From positions 1-52,686 of the forward strand of contig CAYJLW010000022.1 in NCBI GenBank assembly GCA_964370965.1: DNA of 52,686 bases, read 5' to 3'. Every line of letters starts with the position of its first letter. The first letter of the stretch is position 1. This stretch comes from CAYJLW01 sp964370965. GTDB lineage: Bacteria; Actinomycetota; Acidimicrobiia; UBA2766. The notes below the pieces were generated by a model that saw only the letters and a program-made list of their open reading frames with translations, was not told the DNA's origin and ran no database searches. A program made the translations under genes and the position numbers. Shown here in pieces: positions 16,915-25,535 of the stretch.

Positions 16915-17766
16915 TCAGGTCTGCACACGCGCCGGAGGGGTGAACTCGCTCGTGGCGGCAGAGGGCCGGTACCACACGCCGTCGAGCGTGACGCCAGGGA
17001 GGACGGACTTCAGGGGGACGCCCTCACCCGTGACGCACACCTCGATGGTCGAGAGCGGCGTAGAGGACTTCTCGTCGGCCTTGGCGCCGCTGATCGGCTC
17101 CCCGCGGAAGCACCGCACCGGGACACCCACGATGGACGTCTGGTACGTACGCATCTTGAAGGCCCCGGGGGCCTGGGAGACGAGGACGAGACCCCCGAAG
17201 AGCATCTCGGGCCCCACGGTCGACTGCGCCGTCGCCGCCCCCTTCCGGCACACCCAGGCGCCGGACCGCACGCAGTCCACCCGCCCCGACGACGTCGTGA
17301 TCTGCTCGAACGCGATCCCGGCGGCCTGCAGGCCCACCTTGGACTGGCGGGGCGTGTGCACGAACGTGGCGAACACGTCCCCGGGGAGCTTCAGTGAGGG
17401 CGCTTTCACACGGTAGGAGACGCTGTAGCTCTTGGCCTGCACGTCCTTGACGAGGGCGAGGAACCCGTTCAGGTCCGGGGCGGCGGCGGCGGCGGCGAGC
17501 CCGGCGGCGGCGGCCTCCATGTTCCCGCTGGGAATGCCGCCCTGCAGGGCGCCGGCGAGACCCTCGAGACCCTGGGGACCCGTGGCAGGGGGGACGTCGA
17601 GGACGTCCTGACCCGGGGTCTCCTCCTCGGGCGGGGGCGTCCTCCCGGTCCGGGACACCGGGGCCTTGGCTGGCGAGCAGGCAGCAGCCGTCAACAGCGC
17701 CAAGAGGACAAGGACCACGATCCTGGCGCCGGGGCGGCTGCGCCCGCGGGTACGGCGCTGGCTCAC
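16915..17766 (-). CDS. Secreted lipoprotein, member 1 of a local paralogue family
   Basis: 283 residues. An Arg-rich n-region, hydrophobic core and lipobox LTAAAC (Cys30) predict a lipid-anchored exported protein. After a Pro-rich linker the mature domain contains SYSVSYRVKAPS, RVDCVRSGAWVC and a C-terminal EVCVTGEGVPLK to SEFTPPA. The same layout appears in the proteins at 17807-18634 and 39310-39975. Overall shape recalls small actinobacterial lipid-binding lipoproteins, but I do not recognise the family. It is the last gene of an operon led by the SnoaL-like protein. Confidence 0.7.
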   Translation of the reverse strand: MSQRRTRGRSRPGARIVVLVLLALLTAAACSPAKAPVSRTGRTPPPEEETPGQDVLDVPPATGPQGLEGLAGALQGGIPSGNMEAAAAGLAAAAAAPDLNGFLALVKDVQAKSYSVSYRVKAPSLKLPGDVFATFVHTPRQSKVGLQAAGIAFEQITTSSGRVDCVRSGAWVCRKGAATAQSTVGPEMLFGGLVLVSQAPGAFKMRTYQTSIVGVPVRCFRGEPISGAKADEKSSTPLSTIEVCVTGEGVPLKSVLPGVTLDGVWYRPSAATSEFTPPARVQT

Positions 17767-17806
17767 AACGGGAGATTCGACGGCGGAGCGGCCGGAACCT
17801 GCCGGT

Positions 17807-18634
17807 TCAACCGTCCTCCGGGGTCGGCGAGGGCAGGGGAGGCTGGTAGAGGTCCGGGGTCCCGGGCTTCACGGCCGCCGGGGGATCGAACGACGCCCCG
17901 TCGACGTCCGTGGCGTAGGACTTCGCCTTGAGGACGACAGGCTTGCGCCCCCCCTCGACTCGGATCACCAGGGGGACACCGGCGGGTGAGGCACAGAGCT
18001 CGGCCTCGGTGCCGAGGCGGTCGGCGACGCCCGGAGGCGTCTCGGGGGTGGCCTTGGCGTCCACGCACGACGCGTTCATGCCCAGGATCTTGGCCTTCCG
18101 GGCCGAAAACGAGAAGTAGTACTGCGCGGGCCGGAACTTGTCTGCGATGGCGTAGACCGTGTCGTAGCCGAGGGGCACGGGAGCGGTGTCCACGCCGGGA
18201 CCCCCGTAGCACTGCCAGGCCTCGCCCGCCCGCAGCGAGGCACACACGACGAGCTCGGGGGCGCGGTCGATGACCGAGAGGCGGGGGCCGTCACCTGTGG
18301 AGACGAACTCGCTCTTGGTCCGGGGGAGTTCCTGCACGAGTGTGAACGTGCCGTCCGTGAGGCCACCGGCGGCGAGGCCCGTGACGTCGTAGACGACCTC
18401 GAAATCGGCCCCGCGGGCGGAGGCGAAGGACTCCAGGACGTCCGCCAGGAGCTCGGTGTGCCCGCCGGTGGGCAACGGACGCACGGACGCCGGCGTGCGC
18501 ACGCCCTTGGGCCCCGGGGACGGCTTCGCCGCCGGCTCACCCCCGCAGGCGGCGAGAAGGACGCTGCACGCGAAGGCCGTGACGAGTGCCGGCGCTCGAC
18601 GACGGCGGGGGCGATGGCTGTGTTGTCTTCTCAT
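17807..18634 (-). CDS. Secreted lipoprotein, member 2 of a local paralogue family
   Basis: 275 residues with lipobox VLLAAC (Cys30). The mature domain has DFEVVYDVTGLAAG, a VVCASLRAGEAWQCYG pair of Cys and a C-terminal ELCASPAGVPLVIRV, SYATDVDGASFDPPA, parallel to the other two family members. Its ATG overlaps the stop of the SnoaL-like gene (ATGA), and 40 bases separate it from the next lipoprotein gene, so the three are probably co-transcribed. The Cys pairs suggest disulfides outside the membrane. Function unknown. Confidence 0.7.
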   Translation of the reverse strand: MRRQHSHRPRRRRAPALVTAFACSVLLAACGGEPAAKPSPGPKGVRTPASVRPLPTGGHTELLADVLESFASARGADFEVVYDVTGLAAGGLTDGTFTLVQELPRTKSEFVSTGDGPRLSVIDRAPELVVCASLRAGEAWQCYGGPGVDTAPVPLGYDTVYAIADKFRPAQYYFSFSARKAKILGMNASCVDAKATPETPPGVADRLGTEAELCASPAGVPLVIRVEGGRKPVVLKAKSYATDVDGASFDPPAAVKPGTPDLYQPPLPSPTPEDG

Positions 18635-19041
18635 GGCGGCGGGGCGAACCTCGCGTAGTCGGTCTCGTCGACGATCAGACCGTGGGTGTCGAAGTGCCAG
18701 ACGGTGGCCCCAGGATGGCTGCGCCCGTCAGGGAACACCAGGATCCACTCGAGGCCGGCGCTGCGGGGCCCGGCGACGAGATGGACGGCGACCGTCTCGC
18801 ACTCGCCAAGGGTACGCCGCCGTTCCCGGTGGGCCCGGGCAATCGCGTCCCGGCCGCCGGCAGCGCGCCCGTCGCCGTCGCGGTAGCGGGCGTCAGGGGC
18901 GTAGAAGCCTGAGGGGTCGTCGCCGGCGGCAAGGCCGACGAGGAGGTCCTCCACGATCCCTGCCGTGCGGGAATCGCAGCCCTCCACGGCGGCAGCCTCG
19001 AGTTGGCGCGCCACCTCGGCACGGACTTGCGCGTCGCTCAC
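18631..19041 (-). CDS. SnoaL/NTF2-fold protein
   Basis: 136 residues from GTG 19041. Key pieces are LLVGLAAGDDPSGFYAPDARYRDGD-like strands and helices, GGRDAIARAHRERR, and WHFDTHGLIVDETDYARF at the C-terminus, all typical of SnoaL-like cone folds (nuclear transport factor 2 superfamily). The start is supported by a minus-strand TATCAT box (19054-19049) seven bases upstream; an in-frame ATG at 19314 would run into the divergent TetR gene. The ligand or reaction is not predictable. First gene of the lipoprotein operon. Confidence 0.65.
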   Translation of the reverse strand: MSDAQVRAEVARQLEAAAVEGCDSRTAGIVEDLLVGLAAGDDPSGFYAPDARYRDGDGRAAGGRDAIARAHRERRRTLGECETVAVHLVAGPRSAGLEWILVFPDGRSHPGATVWHFDTHGLIVDETDYARFAPPP

Positions 19042-19048
19042 GCCGGCG

Positions 19049-19054
19049 ATGATA
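19049..19054 (-). promoter_or_regulatory. -10 element of the SnoaL-lipoprotein operon
   Basis: TATCAT on the minus strand ends seven bases before GTG 19041, which would give a leaderless message. Confidence 0.4.
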
Positions 19055-19189
19055 GGAAGCACCGTGGGCTGACGGCCCGTACCACTGCCCCCCGTGGTCG
19101 CCACTTGCCACGAAACGGGCGGAAGTGACGCCAGTCGCGGTGAGCGGCGTAGCCTGGCGGGCGCGGGCACCAGACTCGTCGGAGGTGCG

Positions 19190-19804
19190 TTGAGGCCCAG
19201 GGTGACTGACAGGGACTCCGTCGTCCGCGCGGCGGCGGAGTGCTTTGCCGAGAAGGGCATCCGCTCCACGACGGTCGACGACGTCGCCGAGCGGGCGGGC
19301 GTGAGCAGGCCCACGGTCTATCGCCACGCCGGCGGCAAGGACGATCTCGTGGCCGCGGTGCTCGCACAGGAGGCCGGCGCCCTCATCGACGAGCTCCGCG
19401 AGGTGGCGCTCGATGCCACGGACCTGAGCTCGCTCGTGTCGGGCGTGGTGGCCGCGGCACTGCGTGCGATCCGATCCAGACCGGTCCTTGCCCGGGCGGC
19501 GGGTCCGGATCTGCGCGAGGTTCTGCCCGACATCACGCTGGGCGCCGCCCCCCTCATAGGAAACGTCGTGCGTGGTCTGCACGGGGTGACTTCCGCGCGC
19601 CCGGATCTCGTCCCGACCGGTGATCTCGACGAGATCCTCGAGAGCCTTGCGCGCTACGTGTTCGGCCTCGTGCACACGCCGACCCTGAACGGAGCGGGAT
19701 CCGATCCCGACGCAGCGGGGGCCCTGGCAGCGCGCATCTTCGTGCCTGCGATCGAGAAACTCGCGGGGCTCCTGAGGTCCGACTTGTCGGTTCTGGGGGA
19801 CTGA
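19190..19804 (+). CDS. TetR-family transcriptional regulator
   Basis: 204 residues from TTG 19190, which has GGAGG four bases upstream; GTG 19202 is an alternative. The N-terminal helix-turn-helix reads AAAECFAEKGIRSTTVDD then VAERAGVSRPTVYRH, a textbook TetR pattern. The C-terminal ligand domain has no recognisable specificity. A TAGCCT box (19150-19155) may be its -10. It diverges from the SnoaL operon and lies 87 bases before the giant secreted protein gene, so either could be its target. Confidence 0.85.
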   Translation: MRPRVTDRDSVVRAAAECFAEKGIRSTTVDDVAERAGVSRPTVYRHAGGKDDLVAAVLAQEAGALIDELREVALDATDLSSLVSGVVAAALRAIRSRPVLARAAGPDLREVLPDITLGAAPLIGNVVRGLHGVTSARPDLVPTGDLDEILESLARYVFGLVHTPTLNGAGSDPDAAGALAARIFVPAIEKLAGLLRSDLSVLGD

Positions 19805-19833
19805 AGGAACTTGGGGGGACCGGGGGAAAGGTA

Positions 19834-19861
19834 TTGACACACTTCGCATCACTCGTATCAT
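19834..19861 (+). promoter_or_regulatory. Near-consensus sigma-70 promoter of the 1115-residue protein gene
   Basis: TTGACA (19834-19839), 16 bases, then TATCAT (19856-19861), in an AT-rich patch that stands out from the GC-rich surroundings. It lies 30 bases before the ATG and is followed by GGGAGG at 19880-19885. It is the best promoter in the window and suggests high expression. Confidence 0.75.
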
Positions 19862-19890
19862 TATCTTAGGTTCGAACGCGGGAGGCTGAG

Positions 19891-22800
19891 ATGAGAGACA
19901 CCGTTGGCAGCGGCGCGCGGATGCCCGGGGAGCGGCGTTCGGACCTTCTCCTGCGCCTGGTCTTGTTGATCTCCGCCGTGACCGGTTCGGCCGCGCTCTT
20001 GCTCGGCGCGGGGCAGGGGGCGAGTGCCGGAGAACCCCCGGCGTTCGCCGGACCTGGCGGACCTCAGTCCGGCGACACGCGGTCGTCGGAGGGGTGGGTG
20101 GTGTTCCGGCAGTGCCGGGACGGCGACTGCGGCCCCGTCGAGAACGAGACGAGCCTGCGCATCACGTCGTTGTACGTCTCGGGCTTCAGGTGGCCGAAGC
20201 TGTACTTCGCCTCGTCCGGGACACTGCGCTTCGCAGGTGATCCGGCGACGGGGCGGGCGCCCTCGAGGCTGGCGACGGGCATCGAGCTCTCAGTGGACTT
20301 CTCCAAGAACGGGCAGTGGGCCATGTCGACGAGCCTGGCGGCGGACTGGCAGAACGCGCTGGGGATCCCGGGCTTGCACCTGGACGACGTGCGCCTGTCG
20401 GGCGTGCTCAGCAGGTACGGGGAGATGACGTGGGACGCGTCCGCGTCCGTCGTGATCGACGACGTCCTGTCGGCCGATCTGGCCGGGACGCTCGTCTTGC
20501 GTCAGGGTGAGGTGCGTGTCGACGTCTCGGCCGAAGCCGACGTGGCGTGGCTCGGGCATGTGTTCACGGACGCAGACGTCCTGGTGACGCCCCAAGGGCT
20601 GCATGTCGACGGGACCGCCGGGATCACCGGGTACGGGTCTGTTTCGGCCGTCGGCGATCTCCGGATGGCGGGCGGGGTCGTCGACTACGACATGACGGCG
20701 GCTCTCGACATCGAGGCCGCCGGGCTGGCACTGACCGTGCCGCCCGTGCACCTCGTCGGAGCGATCGATCTCGACTGGAACACGATCGCGTTCACGGCGA
20801 CCATCGGCGTACCCGGCGTGATCGAGGCGACCCTGGACGGAGACGTCACGATGGTCGGAGGCAATCCGACCCTGACGTTGAGCGGGCAGAGCAGCCTACT
20901 GGTCGTGGGCGGATTGGACGTCGACTTCGGGGCGACCGTCCGGTTGGTGGCCGACAAGCTCCAGGTCACCGCCGACGCCGACGTCGGGACGTTCGCCCGG
21001 GTGTCGGCCGTCGGTGACGTCTGGCACAACGGCGGGGCGATCGAGTTCGACTTGGACGTGCTGGGGAGCTTCACGACAGGCGGATTCAGCCTGCCGATCT
21101 CGGCGACGATCGCCGGCACGGTCGGCGGGTCGGGCACGGTCGACCTCGCGACAGACGTCTTGATGGCGGTGGGCGGTCTCGGGTCGGTCGAGGTGTCCGC
21201 CACGCTCGATCTCGCGACGGGGACCGTGTCCTTCGACGGGTCGGGAGCGTTGGACGTCGAGGGCTTCACGATCGACGCCGCCTTCGGTGGTGACGTGTGG
21301 CTCGCCGCGGACGGCATCCACATCTCCGGCGACGTGACCGTCACCGACGTCGGCACCGTCTCCCTCGACGGGCGTGTCTGGACCGACGCCGGGGCGGTCA
21401 ACTACGACTTCACGGCACGGACGACGGATCTCACGTTCGGCGGGTTCACGATCGCGGCGACCACGTTGCACCTCGCAGGCACCGTCGGAGTCGGCGAGGA
21501 CGGCATCACCCTCCAGGGCCACACGACGATCGGCGACGAGGGCGGCACAGTCACCCAAGTCGAGGTGGACGTGAGTGGGCGCTTCTGGGCCGAGGCGGAC
21601 GGAATCCACTTCGACGTCACGGGGGAGGGAGGCGTGGGCTTGGGCGGCTTCCAGGTCTACGTGCCCATGGGCGGCTTCCGTCTCAGCGGTGTCGTGGGCC
21701 CCGAAACAGTCGCCGCGATCCAGGGCAACGTCGACGTCCCGGAGATCGCGTCGCTCGCGGTCGCAGGCACGATCACGTCGTCTGCGTCCGACCCCGACCC
21801 GTACAGGCTCCACTTCGACATGACGCTGCACGCAGACCGGCTCAACATCGCCTCGTTCGATCTCGCCGACCTCGACGTCGGCTTCGAGGGCTACGTCGAC
21901 CTCGATCTCAACGACGAGGACGGGGGCCTTCCCATCGAAGCACGTCTCACCCTGCCCACGGGCACGCCGGTCGAGCCGTTCGTCGACGTCGCCGGCAAGG
22001 TCTGGGTCACCGACCCGATGTCCGAGTCGCAGACCACGCACTACCGCTTCACTGGCAAGCCCGGCGCCGGCATCGACTTCCTCCTGTGGGACTTCGACGT
22101 CGCAGCCCCCGACTGGGCCGCCCTCACCTTCGAGGGAACGCTCGGATTCGTCGTGAACGGCGACGGTGTCCACCTCGACGCCACGCTCGACCTCGTCCCG
22201 GGACCCACCTGGGACGACGTGACGATCGACGGCCGCTTCTGGCACGACGAGGCCACCGGGTCGCCGAGGTACCACTTCGACAGCACCTCGACGTTCGGGC
22301 TGTTCGGCTTCGAGTTCGCCGCCGTCGACCTCGACGTCGACAGCATCACCGGTGTCTCGGCGGCCGGCACGCTCGACGTCGACGTCGCCCAGGTCGGTCT
22401 CTCGGGCGCCTTCCGGAAGGAGGGCGGCAACACGCGCTTCGACCTGTCCGCCAACCACGACTTCGCGCTGAACGGCTTCACGTTCTCCTCCGGCGACATC
22501 CACGTTCGCGACACCGGCGTCACCGCCGCCGGGCAGGTGAGCATCCCGGGACTGGGGAACGCGGCGATGTCCGGCTCGCTGGACAAGTCGAGCGGATCCT
22601 TGCAGTACAGCCTGACGGGTCAGACCGCGACGTCCTTGGTCGGTTTCAACACGACGGCGCACCTCACGCTCGGCAACCCCGGCATGTACATGACAACGAC
22701 CCTGAACAACGGGGCGTGGATCAACCACACGTTCGCCGGATACGTCGCGAGCAACGGCGCATTCGACATCTCGACGAACGGGACGCTGAACCTGACGAAC

Positions 22801-23238
22801 CTCGTCACCGGTTCCACGGGCATCGCCACGACATTCAGGTTCCGCTCCACAGGCGGCAGTGTCACGCTGCAGTCGAGCACCACGGTCGCCTTGCTCGGGT
22901 TCGACCTGACCTTCGCCGGCACCGTCTCGGCGAGCGGCTTCACGTTCACCGTGCGGGCACCGACCTCGGGCACACAGCGGGCCTGTCTGGAGCTCCTGGT
23001 CGTGAGAGGCTGTGTGAACTACTACTACGAGTTCACGCTCGCCTCGGCGACGGGACTCAAGGTCGACACGTACGGCAGTGCCTCCGTCGAGGTCTGGCTC
23101 GTGTTCTGCCTGTGCTGGGTCGGCGGCGACGTCGGCGGCATCGGCTACGAGTACTCATGGGACGCGAACGGGGCGATGCACCTGACGATCAGCGTCAGCG
23201 TCCTGGGCTTCCCCCCCCTGCCGATCCCGATCTTCTGA
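19891..23238 (+). CDS. Very large secreted beta-repeat protein of unknown function
   Basis: 1115 residues from ATG 19891 with RBS GGGAGG. A signal peptide (LLLRLVLLISAVTGSAALLL, cleavage near ASA-GE) leads into a small Cys-containing module (FRQCRDGDCGP). Roughly 900 residues of irregular repeats of about 80-90 residues follow, each with strands such as GxVxYD, a GF-x-I/L step and DGIHxxGxV, rich in Asp, Gly, Thr and Val and nearly without Lys or Cys. The end (about 1030-1115) differs: Cys-rich and aromatic (NYYYEF, VFCLCWVGGDVGG) and finishes with FPPLPIPIF. It is probably an extended beta structure at the cell surface or an envelope-spanning lipid-groove protein. No LPXTG, S-layer domain or membrane anchor is visible. 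Confidence 0.75.
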   Translation: MRDTVGSGARMPGERRSDLLLRLVLLISAVTGSAALLLGAGQGASAGEPPAFAGPGGPQSGDTRSSEGWVVFRQCRDGDCGPVENETSLRITSLYVSGFRWPKLYFASSGTLRFAGDPATGRAPSRLATGIELSVDFSKNGQWAMSTSLAADWQNALGIPGLHLDDVRLSGVLSRYGEMTWDASASVVIDDVLSADLAGTLVLRQGEVRVDVSAEADVAWLGHVFTDADVLVTPQGLHVDGTAGITGYGSVSAVGDLRMAGGVVDYDMTAALDIEAAGLALTVPPVHLVGAIDLDWNTIAFTATIGVPGVIEATLDGDVTMVGGNPTLTLSGQSSLLVVGGLDVDFGATVRLVADKLQVTADADVGTFARVSAVGDVWHNGGAIEFDLDVLGSFTTGGFSLPISATIAGTVGGSGTVDLATDVLMAVGGLGSVEVSATLDLATGTVSFDGSGALDVEGFTIDAAFGGDVWLAADGIHISGDVTVTDVGTVSLDGRVWTDAGAVNYDFTARTTDLTFGGFTIAATTLHLAGTVGVGEDGITLQGHTTIGDEGGTVTQVEVDVSGRFWAEADGIHFDVTGEGGVGLGGFQVYVPMGGFRLSGVVGPETVAAIQGNVDVPEIASLAVAGTITSSASDPDPYRLHFDMTLHADRLNIASFDLADLDVGFEGYVDLDLNDEDGGLPIEARLTLPTGTPVEPFVDVAGKVWVTDPMSESQTTHYRFTGKPGAGIDFLLWDFDVAAPDWAALTFEGTLGFVVNGDGVHLDATLDLVPGPTWDDVTIDGRFWHDEATGSPRYHFDSTSTFGLFGFEFAAVDLDVDSITGVSAAGTLDVDVAQVGLSGAFRKEGGNTRFDLSANHDFALNGFTFSSGDIHVRDTGVTAAGQVSIPGLGNAAMSGSLDKSSGSLQYSLTGQTATSLVGFNTTAHLTLGNPGMYMTTTLNNGAWINHTFAGYVASNGAFDISTNGTLNLTNLVTGSTGIATTFRFRSTGGSVTLQSSTTVALLGFDLTFAGTVSASGFTFTVRAPTSGTQRACLELLVVRGCVNYYYEFTLASATGLKVDTYGSASVEVWLVFCLCWVGGDVGGIGYEYSWDANGAMHLTISVSVLGFPPLPIPIF

Positions 23239-23300
23239 GGCTCCACACGCCAAGCCGGGCCCGGCGCCCCACCCCCCGACCCTCAGGCGGCGCCGGTCGG

Positions 23301-23306
23301 TACACT
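23301..23306 (+). promoter_or_regulatory. -10 element before the ABC1 kinase gene
   Basis: TACACT ends ten bases before ATG 23317; near-leaderless arrangement. Confidence 0.35.
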
Positions 23307-23316
23307 CCATCCCCTG

Positions 23317-24717
23317 ATGGGGGTCCGCAAGCGCAACCGCAGAGCCGGAAACGCCAAGCCGGGTGGCAGCGTCCTGCGCCGCACGTACCGGGTGGGCGTC
23401 ACGCTCGCCCGCTTCGGCGCCGGCCTCCCCGCATCGGCCAAGGGCGAGCCCCTCGAGCGCCGCATGCGCCTCGCCGCCGAGGAGCTCGGCCCCACGTTCG
23501 TGAAGCTCGGCCAGCTCATCGCCAGCTCACCCGGCATGTTCCCGGAGAAGTGGACCGAGGAGATGGGCCGCTGCCGCGACCAGGTGCCCACCTTCCCCTT
23601 CGAGGACGCCCGCCGCATCGTCGAAGAGGACCTCCGCCGGCCCCTCGAGTCCGTGTTCGCCGAGTTCGGCGAGACGCCGATCGCGGCGGCGTCCATCGGC
23701 CAGGTCCACCCCGCCCGGCTGCGTGACGGCCGCAGCGTCGTCTGCAAAGTGCAGCGACCCGGCCTCGAGGAGATAGTCCGCAACGACATCCGCTCCATGC
23801 TCGTGCTCGCTGGCGTCCTCCAGAAGCTCCCCTGGACGGCCGTGGCCTCCCCCAAGGCGACCGCGGAGGACTTCGCCCGCACGCTCACCGAGGAGATCGA
23901 CTTCCGCCTCGAAGCCGACAACATGGACCGCATGCGCCGCCACTTCGTCGAGGCCGAGATCACCGACGGCGTCATCCCCGAAGTGCACTGGGAGCACGTG
24001 GGCCGTCGCACCCTCACGATGGAGCGGATCGACGGCATCGGCTTCACCGACATCGAAGGCATGGTCGCGGCGGGCATCGACACCCGCCGCCTCCTGCGCA
24101 TGGGCGTGCAGTCCGTCGTCGAGGGCGTCCTCGTCTACGGCTTCTTCCACGGGGACCTCCACGCCGGGAACATGGCGGTCCTCGCCGACGGCCGCTTCGT
24201 CCTCTACGACTTCGGGATCGTGGGCCGCCTCACCGAGTCGGTGCGCACCCGCCTCGCCTCCTACCTCATCGCCACCGTCACGATGGACTACGAGGCGCTC
24301 ATCAGGGCCCTGCAGAGCTTCGGCTCGGTCCCCAAGGACGTCGACATCCCCTCGATGGCCCGGGAGATCCAGGAGCTCCTGGATCCCTTCATCAGCGGCG
24401 GCATGAACAACGCCGAGCTCGGCAATCTCATGGACACCATGATCAAGTCCATGGTGAAGTTCAAGGTGCACATCCCCCGGGAGCTCGTCCTGCTCTCCAA
24501 ACAGCTCCTCTACCTCGAAGGCGCCTCCCACAAGCTCGCCCCCGACGCCGACCTCCTCGAGGAGCAGAACGTCATCTACAACTCCCTGATGACGAAGTAC
24601 CCGGAGCTCGCCCAGGAGTTCTTCAGCGGCATGGTGGACGTCGGGGGCAAGGCCACCGAGTTCGCCCCCGTCCCGGAGCCGGCGGCGCCAGCGCCCCCCG
24701 TGCCCGGGCCGGCGTGA
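23317..24717 (+). CDS. ABC1/UbiB (AarF) atypical kinase family protein, copy 1
   Basis: 466 residues. Family motifs in order: LGPTFVKLGQLIASSPG (KxGQ), PIAAASIGQVH, VVCKVQRPG (ATP-site Lys), FHGDLHAGN and LYDFGIVGR (metal site). The Ala-rich loop replaces the usual Gly-rich loop. These proteins support quinone or lipid metabolism through ATPase activity rather than ordinary protein kinase activity. No clear C-terminal membrane helices; the tail is Pro/Ala-rich. The rhomboid gene overlaps its stop. A second copy lies at 32731. Confidence 0.92.
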   Translation: MGVRKRNRRAGNAKPGGSVLRRTYRVGVTLARFGAGLPASAKGEPLERRMRLAAEELGPTFVKLGQLIASSPGMFPEKWTEEMGRCRDQVPTFPFEDARRIVEEDLRRPLESVFAEFGETPIAAASIGQVHPARLRDGRSVVCKVQRPGLEEIVRNDIRSMLVLAGVLQKLPWTAVASPKATAEDFARTLTEEIDFRLEADNMDRMRRHFVEAEITDGVIPEVHWEHVGRRTLTMERIDGIGFTDIEGMVAAGIDTRRLLRMGVQSVVEGVLVYGFFHGDLHAGNMAVLADGRFVLYDFGIVGRLTESVRTRLASYLIATVTMDYEALIRALQSFGSVPKDVDIPSMAREIQELLDPFISGGMNNAELGNLMDTMIKSMVKFKVHIPRELVLLSKQLLYLEGASHKLAPDADLLEEQNVIYNSLMTKYPELAQEFFSGMVDVGGKATEFAPVPEPAAPAPPVPGPA

Positions 24718-25469
24718 TCCCCCTCAAGGACACCAATCCCACGACCCGCACCCCCTGGGTGACGCTCGCCCTCATCGCCGCCAACCTCGCCGTGTACCTC
24801 TTCGTGCAGCCCACGATCGGCTTCTTCCACGGGGCGCCGGACGCCGGTGACAGGGAGACGAAGGAGGCGGTGTTCTTCTACGAATGGGCGCTCGTGCCCT
24901 GCGAGGTCGTCACCGCCGAATCCGTGAGCCCGTCGGAGGTGAACGCCGGAACGTGTGAGCGCGAGGACCCGGACCCGCCGGCGTTCCCGGAGAAGTCCGT
25001 CTGGCTGTCGATCCTGACGACGACGTTCCTGCACGGCAGCCTCCTCCACGTGCTCGGAAACATGCTGTTCCTGTGGATCTTCGGGAACAACGTGGAGGAC
25101 GTCCTCGGCCCCGTGCGCTACGTCCTCTTCTACGTCGCCGGCGCCTTGGCGGCTGCGGCGGCGCAGATCGTCTCGGACCCCTCCTCCACGGTCCCGGTCG
25201 TGGGTGCCAGCGGAGCGATCGCGGCGGTGATGGGCGGCTACCTCCTGCGCTTCCCCGGTGCCCGCGTCTGGACGTTCCTCTTCGTGGTCGTGCTCCCGCT
25301 GCCCGCCGTGGTGGTGCTCGTGGCCTGGTTCCTGCTGCAGTTCCTCACCCCCACGGGGTCCGGCGTCGCCTGGATCGCCCACGTCGCCGGTTTCGTCGCC
25401 GGGATGCTCCTCATGACGGTCCTGGCTCCCCGGCGGGAGACGACACCCTCGGTGAAGCCGGGCTTCTGA
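24714..25469 (+). CDS. Rhomboid family intramembrane serine protease
   Basis: 251 residues from GTG 24714, overlapping the kinase stop (GTGA). Starts MIPLKDTNPTTRTPWVT, usual for the family. FLHGSLLHVLGNMLFLW carries the conserved His/Asn of helix 2, VVGASGAIAAVMGGY holds the Ser nucleophile (GASG) and WIAHVAGFVAGM the His of the last catalytic helix. Six membrane helices are plausible, with an insertion in loop 1. It cleaves transmembrane substrates; partners unknown. Translational coupling to the ABC1 gene suggests linked envelope functions. Confidence 0.92.
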   Translation: MIPLKDTNPTTRTPWVTLALIAANLAVYLFVQPTIGFFHGAPDAGDRETKEAVFFYEWALVPCEVVTAESVSPSEVNAGTCEREDPDPPAFPEKSVWLSILTTTFLHGSLLHVLGNMLFLWIFGNNVEDVLGPVRYVLFYVAGALAAAAAQIVSDPSSTVPVVGASGAIAAVMGGYLLRFPGARVWTFLFVVVLPLPAVVVLVAWFLLQFLTPTGSGVAWIAHVAGFVAGMLLMTVLAPRRETTPSVKPGF

Positions 25470-25521
25470 GCGCCGGCCCGAGCCCGTCCCCGCGGGCGGG
25501 AGCGCCTGGGCGCCGGATGGC

Positions 25522-25527
25522 TAGCCT
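25522..25527 (+). promoter_or_regulatory. -10 element of the SGNH hydrolase gene
   Basis: TAGCCT ends eight bases before ATG 25536, consistent with a leaderless transcript. Confidence 0.4.
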
Positions 25528-25535
25528 CCCCCGTC

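Noticed and set aside
20896..22728. 610-residue minus-strand protein inside the beta-repeat gene
   Set aside because: Arg/Val/Asp-rich shadow; the plus strand has signal peptide, promoter and ribosome site.
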